Source: Pseudanabaena galeata CCNP1313 (GTDB taxonomy: Bacteria > Cyanobacteriota > Cyanobacteriia > Pseudanabaenales > Pseudanabaenaceae). Taken from it: a stretch of 64,000 nt of DNA. Made by a program: the position numbers and the translations under genes. The notes beneath the pieces were generated by a model that made no database searches, was not told the origin of the DNA, and saw nothing but the letters and a program-made list of their open reading frames with translations. The DNA lies in assembly GCF_029910235.1 (NCBI RefSeq), contig NZ_CP112874.1:4702501-4766500 (forward strand). The letters are read 5' to 3'. Of this stretch, positions 17,205 through 26,519 are shown piece after piece. Numbering within the stretch: the stretch's first letter is position 1; each line of letters starts with the position of its first letter.

Positions 17205-19361
17205 ATGTCTCCTATGCCTGCCTCAACCACACCCCAAATCGTTAAAACCCTCTGTCCTTATTGTGGTGTTGGTTGCGGTTTGGAAATTGTGGAAACCACT
17301 AATCAACCTACAGCTAAATTTCCCGATCGCTTCAAAGTCAGAGGCGATCGCAGCCATCCTTCAAGTCAGGGCATGGTCTGCGTCAAGGGCGCGACAATTG
17401 CCGAATCAATTCAAAAGGATCGGCTATTGCATCCCATGATGCGCGATCGCCTCGATGATGAATTTCGCCAAGTCAGTTGGGATGAAGCTCTCGATGCGAT
17501 CGTCAAGCGGATGCAGCAGGTAATCGCTACCAAAGGTGCTGATGCTCTCTGTATGTATGGTTCGGGACAATTTCAAACTGAGGATTATTACATTGCTCAG
17601 AAATTATTTAAAGGCTGTTTGGGAACTAATAATTTTGATGCTAATTCGCGACTTTGTATGTCGTCGGCAGTTTCGGGCTATGTCAAAAGTTTTGGCTCCG
17701 ATGGACCTCCCTGTTGCTATGAAGATTTAGATGTAACCGATTGTTTATTTGCGATCGGCACAAATACCGCCGAATGCCATCCCATTATTTTCAATCGCTT
17801 CCGTCGGCATCATAAAAAGAATCCCCATGTAAAACTGGTAGTCGTCGATCCGCGTCGTACCCAAACCGCTGAAGTTGCAGATCTCCATTTAGCGATTCAA
17901 CCGGGGACGGATATTGATTTACTAAATGGTATCGCCCATTTGTTATTGCAGTGGGGAAAATGCGATCGCCAATTTATCGATCAACACACCAATGGATTTG
18001 CCGAATTTGCGGAAATCACGCAACTCTACACACCCGAATTCGTGGCGCGTCGCTGTGGCATCAATGTTGACGATTTGGAACTAGCCGCTAAATATTGGGC
18101 TGAGTCACCACGAGTTCTCTCCATTTGGTCAATGGGAGTCAATCAATCCACTCAAGGCACAGCCAAAGTTCAGTGCATCATTAACCTCCATTTGCTAACT
18201 GCTCAAATTGGCAAAGCTGGTGCTGGTCCCTTCTCATTGACTGGTCAACCCAATGCGATGGGAGGTCGTGAAGCAGGTGGCTTAGCTCATTTACTGCCAG
18301 GCTATCGATTTGTGACTAATCCCCAACACCGTGCTGAATTGGAAACATTTTGGGGTTTACCTTCTGGACAAATTTCTGCCCAAGTCGGGCGCACGGCATG
18401 GGATATGGTTCGCGGATTAGAGAACGATGAAGTAGATTTTCTCTGGATTGCGGCGACAAATCCCGCAGTTAGTTTTCCCGATCTGGAACGCACCAAAGCG
18501 GCTCTAAGGCGATCGCCTTTTACCGTTTATCAAGACGCATATTATCCAATCGAAACCTCAGCATATGCCCATCTGCTACTCCCCGCAACGCAATGGAGTG
18601 AAAAGACTGGCACAATGACCAATTCCGAGCGCTGTGTCACTCTCTGTCAAGCCTTTCAAACTCCCCTCGGTGAGGCTCGTGATGACTGGGCAATTTTTGC
18701 TGAAGTCGGTCGCCGCCTTGGTTTTAATGACAAGTTCCAATTTCAAACTTCTGCCGAAGTTCATGCGGAGTTTGTGCAAATCACTCGCGATCGCCCCTGT
18801 GATATGACAGGTATTAGCCATGCAAAGCTGGTGAACCTAGGCGTAATGCAATGGCAAGCTTCCGATCAAAATCCTGAACAAGACCAAATTCACAATAAGC
18901 GTCTCTATACCGATCTTCAATTCCATACCAGCGATCGCAAGGCAAGATTTGGTGCTTATCATTCCCAAGGTGTATTTGAAATTCCTGATGAGCATTATCC
19001 ATTTATTCTCACCACTGGTAGGCTATACGGGCATTGGCATACACAAACCCGTACAGGTCGCATTGACAAAATCCGTCAGATGCATCCCAATCCTTTTGTC
19101 GAAATTCACCCTAAGGATGCAAATAAGTTTGGTATTAATAATGGCGATCTAGTAGAAGTGCGATCGCGGCGCGGTTCTTCCAAATTTCCTGCAATGGTAA
19201 CTGAGGCGATCGCCCGTGGTGTTCTATTTGTACCAATGCATTGGGGAATGCTCTGGGCAGATAATGCAGAGGCAAATGCGCTCACTCATCCTGAAGCTGA
19301 TCCTGACTCAAAACAACCAGAGTTAAAGGCTTGTGCGGTCGCGATCGTCCTAGTTAATTAG
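17205..19361 (+). CDS. narB: Ferredoxin-dependent assimilatory nitrate reductase
   Basis: 718 residues. The N-terminal CPYCGVGC plus GMVCVKG supplies Cys17, Cys20, Cys24 and Cys59 for a 4Fe-4S cluster. Molybdopterin-guanine-dinucleotide blocks follow ([47 protein letters not shown], and C-terminal [14 protein letters not shown]). It reduces nitrate to nitrite, feeding NirA. It starts 14 bp after nrtC and closes the operon. The stop is followed by a complex palindromic element. Confidence 0.96.
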   Translation: MSPMPASTTPQIVKTLCPYCGVGCGLEIVETTNQPTAKFPDRFKVRGDRSHPSSQGMVCVKGATIAESIQKDRLLHPMMRDRLDDEFRQVSWDEALDAIVKRMQQVIATKGADALCMYGSGQFQTEDYYIAQKLFKGCLGTNNFDANSRLCMSSAVSGYVKSFGSDGPPCCYEDLDVTDCLFAIGTNTAECHPIIFNRFRRHHKKNPHVKLVVVDPRRTQTAEVADLHLAIQPGTDIDLLNGIAHLLLQWGKCDRQFIDQHTNGFAEFAEITQLYTPEFVARRCGINVDDLELAAKYWAESPRVLSIWSMGVNQSTQGTAKVQCIINLHLLTAQIGKAGAGPFSLTGQPNAMGGREAGGLAHLLPGYRFVTNPQHRAELETFWGLPSGQISAQVGRTAWDMVRGLENDEVDFLWIAATNPAVSFPDLERTKAALRRSPFTVYQDAYYPIETSAYAHLLLPATQWSEKTGTMTNSERCVTLCQAFQTPLGEARDDWAIFAEVGRRLGFNDKFQFQTSAEVHAEFVQITRDRPCDMTGISHAKLVNLGVMQWQASDQNPEQDQIHNKRLYTDLQFHTSDRKARFGAYHSQGVFEIPDEHYPFILTTGRLYGHWHTQTRTGRIDKIRQMHPNPFVEIHPKDANKFGINNGDLVEVRSRRGSSKFPAMVTEAIARGVLFVPMHWGMLWADNAEANALTHPEADPDSKQPELKACAVAIVLVN

Positions 19362-19368
19362 TAGTATT

Positions 19369-19462
19369 ACAGCGCTTTGCGCTTAAACGAGTCACAGGAA
19401 AAGTTTTGCTTTGCAAAGCTTTCAAAACTTTTCTTGGTTTGGGGTTGAGTGCAAAGCGCTGT
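19369..19462. repeat. Palindromic element of the 'ACAGCGCTTTGC' family, copy B
   Basis: The ends ACAGCGCTTTGC (19369) and GCAAAGCGCTGT (to 19462) are perfect inverted repeats. Inside is a second stem (AAAAGTTTTG...CAAAACTTTT type) around a TTTGC core. It could terminate the nitrate operon. Confidence 0.85.
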
Positions 19463-19470
19463 AAAATCAC

Positions 19471-19533
19471 GTTAGTTCGATATAACCATTTGTGGCGAGC
19501 TTCGCACGCCGCAAATGGCTATATCGAACTAAC
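19471..19533. repeat. Palindrome of the 'GTTCGATATA' family
   Basis: GTTAGTTCGATATAACCATT and the following TGTGGCG pair with the arm ending at 19533, with a few G-T type differences, around an AGCTTCGCA centre. A similar GTTCGATAT/GCCATTTGCGGCG motif occurs near 20901-20945 and near 8838. Confidence 0.85.
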
Positions 19534-19649
19534 ATTAAAATCGGTTTCATAATGAGAATTGCTGGTTTGTAGATACTCTTTGATTTGGCGAAGGTATTGT
19601 CCTGTATAATTCATCCATATTTGAATAGCTTAATTTATAGCTTATTTCT

Positions 19650-20726
19650 ATGGTTACTAACCTTGTAAAACCACTAGCAGAAAACTTTTGGAGCGAATAT
19701 AACATTCGTCTAGAGCCTTGGAGTATGGGCTATGATGCACCAGTCAGCATCAATCCCGAAGAAATTCCCACTAGTGACAAGGTAAATACTGAAGTTGAAT
19801 TCAGTAATGGTGAATGGCAATCGATCCGTGCGGCGATCACCCCTGAGATTCCCAATCAAATTTTGTTTATTGATGGGCGTTTGCGCCTTGATGCAAGCTT
19901 TCTGGGGCGGCGTGATGATGAGATTTTGTATGGTGCTTTTGCAACAATTTCGGTGGGAGCAGTACTAGTTGATCGCACGATCAGTAGAGCTAAATGTGTG
20001 GCAACAGAAGTAACAAGAATTATTGCTCTGGGAGGGAATTTGACTCCTCCTGTTACATCTATTCCTTGTCCAATTAGTGGGCGCGGTGATTTGAAATACG
20101 ATCGCTGTCTGACCAGTTGTAATAATCAGCCAGATACTCCTTCTCAACTAGTTCAAGGAGAAATGCTTGATGAAGAATTACGAATTGCTAATGCACTCTC
20201 ATTAAACAAAGAACTAATTAAAGAGAATACGCTGATCGTCCGTGATGGTCCCTTACTCTATCGAGTTTATCAAACTCCTCACGATACGATTGGCTATGTG
20301 AAAACGATGGGTAAAGCTTATCTCAAAGGAGATAATGCTCAAGTTATGCGATCGCTAAAGGTAGGAGAGCGCACCCCAATTTTTCGGATTTCTAATAGTA
20401 ATGGCTCGAATCTTAGTTGGTATTTGCGATCGGGCAGTATTGATTTGAACTATAAAAAGCTTGGCTATCACGATTTACATGGGATTATTCGCATCGATTT
20501 GGATGGCGCAATTCCCCTTGAACGGGCCAAGGCGATCGCTGATCAAAGTACCTATTTAATTCCTCAATATGCTTCGCATCCAACCCGCGACCCCCGTGCG
20601 CCGCAAAATCTTACCCCAGTGGGAGCCTTAGAAAAAGAGCTTGGGCGAAGAATGGGAAGTCGCGAACTAATTTCTCGGCGCTTACGTAATTTTTTAGCTG
20701 ATTCTGCTAATTTTCAGGCAATCTAG
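19650..20726 (+). CDS. NurA-like nuclease domain protein
   Basis: 358 residues, not firmly recognised. FIDGRLRLDASFLGRR near residues 74-90, TLIVRDGPLLYR near 192-203 and a C-terminal PVGALEKELGRRMGSRELISRRLRNFL resemble the NurA domain, whose acidic residues bind metal in a 5'-3' nuclease. In archaea NurA works with the HerA ATPase; no HerA partner lies nearby. No signal peptide or membrane span is seen. It may instead be a conserved cyanobacterial protein of unknown function. It lies downstream of narB but beyond two palindromes, so it is probably a separate unit. Confidence 0.55.
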   Translation: MVTNLVKPLAENFWSEYNIRLEPWSMGYDAPVSINPEEIPTSDKVNTEVEFSNGEWQSIRAAITPEIPNQILFIDGRLRLDASFLGRRDDEILYGAFATISVGAVLVDRTISRAKCVATEVTRIIALGGNLTPPVTSIPCPISGRGDLKYDRCLTSCNNQPDTPSQLVQGEMLDEELRIANALSLNKELIKENTLIVRDGPLLYRVYQTPHDTIGYVKTMGKAYLKGDNAQVMRSLKVGERTPIFRISNSNGSNLSWYLRSGSIDLNYKKLGYHDLHGIIRIDLDGAIPLERAKAIADQSTYLIPQYASHPTRDPRAPQNLTPVGALEKELGRRMGSRELISRRLRNFLADSANFQAI

Positions 20727-20765
20727 GTTTCGTTATACCAATGCAATGAAATATGACGATAATTT

Positions 20766-20818
20766 AAGGGTTGTAAAAACACAAAATGGCTACGCCATTT
20801 TGTGTTTTTACAACCCTT
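20766..20818. terminator. Perfect palindrome between convergent NurA-like and eno genes
   Basis: 25-bp arms (20766-20790, 20794-20818) are perfect around TAC; the core is AATGGC-TAC-GCCATT. The location, about 40 bp after the stop, suits a terminator, although the arms contain no long T run. Confidence 0.8.
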
Positions 20819-20857
20819 GCTGGGTTTGCTTCTTAATTTAATTTCAGTTCTACGAAA

Positions 20858-20902
20858 GCGAAAAATGGTAAGAATCGCTAAGCGATTCTTACCATTTTTC
20901 GC
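20858..20902. repeat. Perfect palindrome, 22-bp arms
   Basis: GCGAAAAATGGTAAGAATCG and two more bases (20858-20879) pair with 20881-20902 across a single A. Confidence 0.9.
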
Positions 20903-20935
20903 CATTTGCGGCGTGCAAAGCACGCCGCAAATGGC
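20901..20935. repeat. Perfect palindrome, 16-bp arms, AAA loop
   Basis: GCCATTTGCGGCGTGC (20901-20916) pairs with 20920-20935. It overlaps the previous hairpin by two bases and is followed by CGATATCGAACTC, linking it to the element at 19471. Confidence 0.9.
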
Positions 20936-20959
20936 GATATCGAACTCAAGTTCAGTTAC

Positions 20960-22264
<1,305 letters not shown>

Positions 22265-22374
22265 TTAAGTAAAGCTAGTCGCAACAATCTTACAGTTTTG
22301 CGTTGTCCCATTTCTCAAATGTTAGGTGTTCATCAAAAAAATTGACAAAATTCACTTTTTGGTGTGCTTTATAG

Positions 22375-22431
22375 CTCCAAGCCAAAAGAGAATGGCGGCG
22401 CGAAGCGCCGCCATTCTCTTTTGGCTTGGAG
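22375..22431. repeat. Perfect palindrome, 27-bp arms, GAA loop
   Basis: 22375-22401 pairs perfectly with 22405-22431; core GGCGGCGC-GAA-GCGCCGCC. Confidence 0.95.
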
Positions 22432-22449
22432 AGTGAAACGCTGAGATTT

Positions 22450-22546
22450 GGGCTTGGAAACCAAGCCCGTACCTTTACAAATATGTAGGGGCTTGGTTTC
22501 CAAGCCCGTACCTTTACAAATATGTAGGGATTTGGTCTCCAAATCC
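22450..22546. repeat. Tandem 39-bp repeat of small palindromes
   Basis: Two 39-bp units (22450-22488, 22489-22527) differ only at the centre of the small palindrome: GGCTTGGAAACCAAGCC versus GGCTTGGTTTCCAAGCC. A third, partial unit at 22528-22546 is GGATTTGGTCTCCAAATCC, with both arms changed together. Confidence 0.9.
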
Positions 22547-22600
22547 TCTTTTTAAGATGACATGCCTATCTTTGTTCTACGTAGCATAAGTAAGAATCAA

Positions 22601-22637
22601 TTTTTTGGTGACACGGCTTTGCCGTGCCATCAAAAAA
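22601..22637. terminator. Hairpin after the ABC ATPase gene
   Basis: TTTTTTGGTGACACGGC (22601-22617) pairs with 22621-22637 around three bases, with two mismatches of G-T type. On the minus strand the transcript would end in a T run just after the stop at 22640. Confidence 0.75.
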
Positions 22638-22639
22638 CT

Positions 22640-23320
22640 CTAACTGCGTTCTATCAATACTTGTTTTAAACGCATGGGATCGCCTTGATCAATAACTTTG
22701 CCATGCTCTAATAAAAATGCACCATCAGCATAATCCAACTCATTTAACCGATGCGTAACCCATAGAGCAGTCAGATTTTTTTGTTTGACCAATTCGCGCA
22801 CCGAGGCAACCAGATCGGTTTGGTTTTCGCCATCTAATAAGGCAGTGGGTTCGTCTAGTAATAAAACTTCCGCATGACGCGCGATCGCTCCTGCGATCGC
22901 CACCCGTTGTTTTTGACCACCACTGAGAGCATAGATGGGGCGGCGGAGCATTTGCTCCAGATTCACCGCGCTCAAGGATTCTTTGACTCGATGCAAAGTT
23001 TCTATGTAGGAGAGATTTTCGGATGCTAAGCCAAAGGCAATATCTGCACCGACCGTTGGCATCACTAATTGATGATCGGGATTTTGAAATACAAAGCCAA
23101 TGCGGGAGACGATCTCAATATCGCCAGAACTGGGTTTGAGCAAACTTGCAAGGAGCCTAAGCAAAGTCGATTTGCCACTGCCGTTAGTACCCAACAGCAT
23201 CCAAAATTCCCCTTTTGGCACAGATAAGGTGCAGCGATCGAGGACGGTTTCGCCTGAAGCCCATGCAAAGCTAAGATCGCGAACACTGATGGCGGTGGTT
23301 ACAGATTGATCGGTGGGCAT
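22640..23320 (-). CDS. ABC transporter ATP-binding protein (ECF/CbiO-like)
   Basis: 226 residues from ATG 23320. Walker A is GTNGSGKST, Q-loop FVFQNPDHQLVMPTVGADIAFGL, signature ALSGGQKQRVAIAGAIA, Walker B LLLDEPTALLD and the H-loop WVTHRLNEL. The Q-loop sequence NPDxQ...TVxxDIAFG is typical of the energy-coupling factor and CbiO/cobalt-type ATPases. No permease or binding component lies nearby, so the substrate is unknown. A longer start at 23356 would add MIFCTSSYLQLT; the internal ATG is preferred by comparison with family length. Confidence 0.85.
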   Translation of the reverse strand: MPTDQSVTTAISVRDLSFAWASGETVLDRCTLSVPKGEFWMLLGTNGSGKSTLLRLLASLLKPSSGDIEIVSRIGFVFQNPDHQLVMPTVGADIAFGLASENLSYIETLHRVKESLSAVNLEQMLRRPIYALSGGQKQRVAIAGAIARHAEVLLLDEPTALLDGENQTDLVASVRELVKQKNLTALWVTHRLNELDYADGAFLLEHGKVIDQGDPMRLKQVLIERS

Positions 23321-23362
23321 TGTTAATTGCAGGTATGAACTTGTACAAAAAATCACTCAAAC

Positions 23363-23399
23363 CCTTAGAGTTGCGCCCCTGCGGGGCGCAACTCTAAGG
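23363..23399. terminator. Perfect palindrome between the UPF0367 and ABC ATPase genes
   Basis: CCTTAGAGTTGCGCCCC (23363-23379) pairs perfectly with 23383-23399 around TGC. It ends one base before the UPF0367 stop codon. Confidence 0.85.
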
Positions 23400-23400
23400 A

Positions 23401-23658
23401 TTAGCCACGGATAAAGCCTGCGCCCATATTCGCAGAAGCCCCTGACTTCTCAGAAACCTGCACAGCCGAGATTTCGCTGGCAAGTACCGAGACTTTCTTG
23501 CCTTCCTGTTTTTCGCAGGTTAATTCCAAGATTTTGGTGTTACCGTCAGCGATCGCATTAGCGATTTCACGATAAAGCGCCTCAGCATTTTCTTGCTCCT
23601 TGCGCTGTACAGACAAAGCGATCGGATTATTTTTGAGGGTGATTTCAACTGTATACAT
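23401..23658 (-). CDS. UPF0367 family protein
   Basis: 85 residues from ATG 23658. MYTVEITLKNNPIALSVQRK followed by ALYREIANAIADGNTKILELTCEKQEGKKVSVLASEISAVQV is the recognisable UPF0367 pattern, restricted to cyanobacteria and plastids. Function is unknown. The protein is soluble by composition. It lies upstream of the ABC ATPase on the same strand with 80 bp and a strong hairpin between them. An alternative start two codons upstream exists. Confidence 0.85.
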   Translation of the reverse strand: MYTVEITLKNNPIALSVQRKEQENAEALYREIANAIADGNTKILELTCEKQEGKKVSVLASEISAVQVSEKSGASANMGAGFIRG

Positions 23659-24004
23659 CAGCATTGATTCGGTTGTCCTGCCTAGAAATGAAAGGTAGAT
23701 AGAGTCGTTACAAGGTTTAGCGCAGATGCATTAGTGATTTGCATACCTGTTTATTACCTTCAGTATGCCATTGCATAGACAATCAAGGTGAGGTTTGTGC
23801 AGTAGAGCATCCCGTAATAAGTACTTGTGCAAAATAAATTACCAAAACCCATAAAGTTGCGCCTCGCAGGGGCGCAACTTTATGGGTTTTATGTCCTAAC
23901 AAGAATGGCGACAGCTATAAAAACCTTGGGGGGGCTTTACATCAAGAGATGAAAATCTTGGAATAAGATACATAATAAGAACTGAAGCAAAATTAGCTGC
24001 GTTT
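23659..24004. other. Intergenic region between divergent UPF0367 and rodA
   Basis: It contains the UPF0367 5' region, a hairpin at 23844-23890 followed by ATGTCCTAAC, and AT-rich sequence before rodA. No gene was seen. Confidence 0.65.
23844..23890. repeat. Palindrome, 20-bp arms
   Basis: AAAACCCATAAAGTTGCGCC (23844-23863) pairs perfectly with 23871-23890. The right flank ATGTCCTAA is shared with the element at 26332-26437. Confidence 0.9.
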
Positions 24005-25261
24005 ATGATCGTAAAAGGTTTAGAACTGCCCAACTGGGAAAATATTAAACGGGAGTGGCGTGATGCCGACCCTTTACTACTGGTTTTCCCGATCCTATTG
24101 ATGATTCTTGGTGGCGTTGCCATCTACAGTTCAGACTTTCGCGCTCAGCGCACTGAATGGTGGCAACATTGGGTCACAGGAGTAGTAGGGCTGGGAGCTA
24201 TGTTTGCGATCGCCCGTTTTCACTACGATCAGTTATTGAGGTTGCACTGGATCACCTATGCAATTACTAATATCTCTTTGATATTGGTGATGATTATTGG
24301 GACAACGGCGCTTGGTGCAGAACGTTGGATTTCGATCGGCGGGTTTAATATTCAGCCTTCAGAATTTGCCAAGGTCGGTACTATCATTTCCTTGGCTGCG
24401 GTGATGCATGATCGCCCGATCCAAAATCCAATCGATGCTTTTAAAGTGGCTTGGGTAACAGTACCTCCTTGGGTATTGATCTTTTTACAACCGAACCTTG
24501 GTACGTCTTTGGTATTCGCCGCGATTACGATTGGAATGCTCTATTGGGCGGGTGCTAGTTTAGGGTGGTTGGTACTCATATTTTCGCCAATTGTGTCGGC
24601 AGTCCTATTTTCACTTTATTTACCTGCTTGGATTGTTTGGGTAATCCTGATGGGTGTGGCGGCTTGGGTGTCATTGCCTTGGTTTCGGATTGTCAGTACG
24701 GTGATTGCGGTGGTAGTAAATTTGGTGTCTGGACAAGCAGGAATTTTATTGTGGAATATTCTCCATGATTATCAAAAAAAGCGCCTATTGCTATTTATCG
24801 ATCCTAATCAAGATCCTCTCGGCGCTGGCTATCACGTCATCCAGTCCAAAATTGCGATCGGTGCTGGTCAACTCTTTGGTCAGGGTTGGCTCAAAGGTAC
24901 ACAAACGCAATTAAATTTTATTCCTGAACAACATACTGACTTCATTTTTTCAGCGATCGGAGAGGAGTTTGGCTTTGCTGGTTGCCTTTGCGTTTTGTTG
25001 TTGTTTTTGGGAGTTTGTTGGCGCTTGTTGGTGGTTGCGGTAAATGCACGGGATAACTTTGGTTCACTCTTGGCGATCGGTGTATTTTCTTTCATCCTAT
25101 TTCAAACCTTTGTCAATATTGGTATGAATATCAATGTTGCACCAGTAACAGGAATTCCTTTGCCTTGGCTCAGCTACGGGCGCTCAGCACTACTTGCTAA
25201 TTTTATGGCGATCGGTTTAGTTGAGTCTGTAGCAGCCCATCGACGCACAATCAAATTCTAA
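24005..25261 (+). CDS. rodA: Rod shape-determining SEDS glycosyltransferase RodA
   Basis: 418 residues, about ten membrane spans. GAERWISIGGFNIQPSEFAKVG is the SEDS (FtsW/RodA/SpoVE) signature, and IPEQHTDFIFSAIGEEFGF plus GIPLPWLSYGRSALLANFMAIGL are the C-terminal signature blocks. It polymerises lipid II into peptidoglycan with a class B PBP during elongation. The motif order and N-terminal length favour RodA over FtsW. A terminator hairpin overlaps the stop. Confidence 0.93.
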   Translation: MIVKGLELPNWENIKREWRDADPLLLVFPILLMILGGVAIYSSDFRAQRTEWWQHWVTGVVGLGAMFAIARFHYDQLLRLHWITYAITNISLILVMIIGTTALGAERWISIGGFNIQPSEFAKVGTIISLAAVMHDRPIQNPIDAFKVAWVTVPPWVLIFLQPNLGTSLVFAAITIGMLYWAGASLGWLVLIFSPIVSAVLFSLYLPAWIVWVILMGVAAWVSLPWFRIVSTVIAVVVNLVSGQAGILLWNILHDYQKKRLLLFIDPNQDPLGAGYHVIQSKIAIGAGQLFGQGWLKGTQTQLNFIPEQHTDFIFSAIGEEFGFAGCLCVLLLFLGVCWRLLVVAVNARDNFGSLLAIGVFSFILFQTFVNIGMNINVAPVTGIPLPWLSYGRSALLANFMAIGLVESVAAHRRTIKF

Positions 25262-25297
25262 AAGAAGAAGGCGCAAAGCGCCTTCTTCTTTTTTTAG
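25261..25297 (+). terminator. rodA terminator
   Basis: AAAAGAAGAAGGCGC (25261-25275) pairs perfectly with 25279-25293 around AAA and is followed by more T residues. It begins in the stop codon. Confidence 0.88.
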
Positions 25298-25337
25298 CTT
25301 TTACGCTTTAACTTTATCTAGACTCAGCTTTAAAATC

Positions 25338-26282
25338 ATGCCGACACAAATTCAAGATTATCGATCGCCTAAAGTCACCGTTATTGGTGCGGGTAATGTC
25401 GGCGGTATGCTCGCCCAGCGTATTGCCAAACAAAATTTGGCAGATGTGGTGCTATGCGATGTTGTCCAAGGAAAACCACAGGGAATTGCCCTCGATCTTG
25501 CCCAAGCGCATACCATCTCCAATCACGATCGCCAAATTATCGGCACTAACGACTATAACGACACCAAAGACTCGGATGTCATCGTGATTACCGCAGGCTT
25601 GCCACGCAAAGAAGGGATGAGTCGTAATGATCTGCTGAAAATTAATGCATCAATTATCAAGGAGGTTGTGCAGAAGGCGATCGCTCTATCTCCCAATGCA
25701 ATTTTGTTGATTGTGACTAATCCTCTTGATGTGATGACCTATCTCGCATGGCAGGTAAGTGGGTTACCACCGCAGAGAGTAATTGGGATGGCGGGAGTGT
25801 TAGATGCGGCAAGATTTCAAACTTTTATTGCGATGGAATTAGGGATTTCCACTGCGGATATTTACACCACGGTTTTGGGTGGGCATGGGGATTTGATGTT
25901 GCCTTTACCACGACTATCGACGGTAAATGGGATACCGATTACCGAGCTATTGTCAGAGGAGGCGATCGCTAGACTCGTAGAGAGAACTCGTAATGGTGGA
26001 GCCGAAATTGTTAAGCTACTCCAAAATGGAAGTGCCTATTTCGCGCCGTCGGCCGCCGCCTATGTAATGGTGGAAGCTATTATTAGCGATCGACATCGAA
26101 TATACCCTGCGGCGGCTCATCTTACGGGTGAGTATGGATTAAAAGATATATTCATGGGTGTACCAGTGCAAATAGGACGACAGGGTGTCGAGAAAGTGAT
26201 TGAGCTGAAACTTACAGACGATGAACTTGCTGCACTCCATGCATCAGCAGCATCGATCCAAAAAAGTATTGATCTGTTGTAA
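25338..26282 (+). CDS. mdh: NAD-dependent malate dehydrogenase
   Basis: 314 residues. Rossmann GAGNVGGMLAQ near residue 16, DVVQGKPQGIALDLAQA, the catalytic loop GLPRKEGMSRNDLL carrying the malate-selecting Arg, IVTNPLDVMTYLAW, GMAGVLDAARF and the catalytic His in VLGGHGDLMLPL are all present. It interconverts malate and oxaloacetate. The lactate-dehydrogenase-like subfamily is normal for cyanobacteria. Confidence 0.94.
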   Translation: MPTQIQDYRSPKVTVIGAGNVGGMLAQRIAKQNLADVVLCDVVQGKPQGIALDLAQAHTISNHDRQIIGTNDYNDTKDSDVIVITAGLPRKEGMSRNDLLKINASIIKEVVQKAIALSPNAILLIVTNPLDVMTYLAWQVSGLPPQRVIGMAGVLDAARFQTFIAMELGISTADIYTTVLGGHGDLMLPLPRLSTVNGIPITELLSEEAIARLVERTRNGGAEIVKLLQNGSAYFAPSAAAYVMVEAIISDRHRIYPAAAHLTGEYGLKDIFMGVPVQIGRQGVEKVIELKLTDDELAALHASAASIQKSIDLL

Positions 26283-26331
26283 TAATCTCTTCCTAGTCCA
26301 ATAACAACCTGAGGTTAGTTATATAGCAACG

Positions 26332-26437
26332 CAAGAGATAGATAGGACAAATCAAAACCAAAAAGATGAGTGGCGGCACGAAGCGCCGCCACTCATCTTT
26401 TTGGTTTTATGTCCTAAGCAAAACTTACGTTGCTATA
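26332..26437. repeat. Nested palindromic element (family 'TAGGACA')
   Basis: Three nested layers are present: TATAGCAACG near 26333 mirrored by CGTTGCTATA (26428-26437); TAGGACA (26343) mirrored by TGTCCTA; and perfect 24-bp inner arms 26354-26377 and 26385-26408 around ACGAAGC. A second copy of the inner design is at 29562-29628. Confidence 0.9.
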
Positions 26438-26519
26438 GAAAAAATTTGGTAGCGATCGCTCTATAATCAGCAATCGGTTAACCTAAGACTAGCGATCGCC
26501 AAAACTTTAAAAGAGCATC

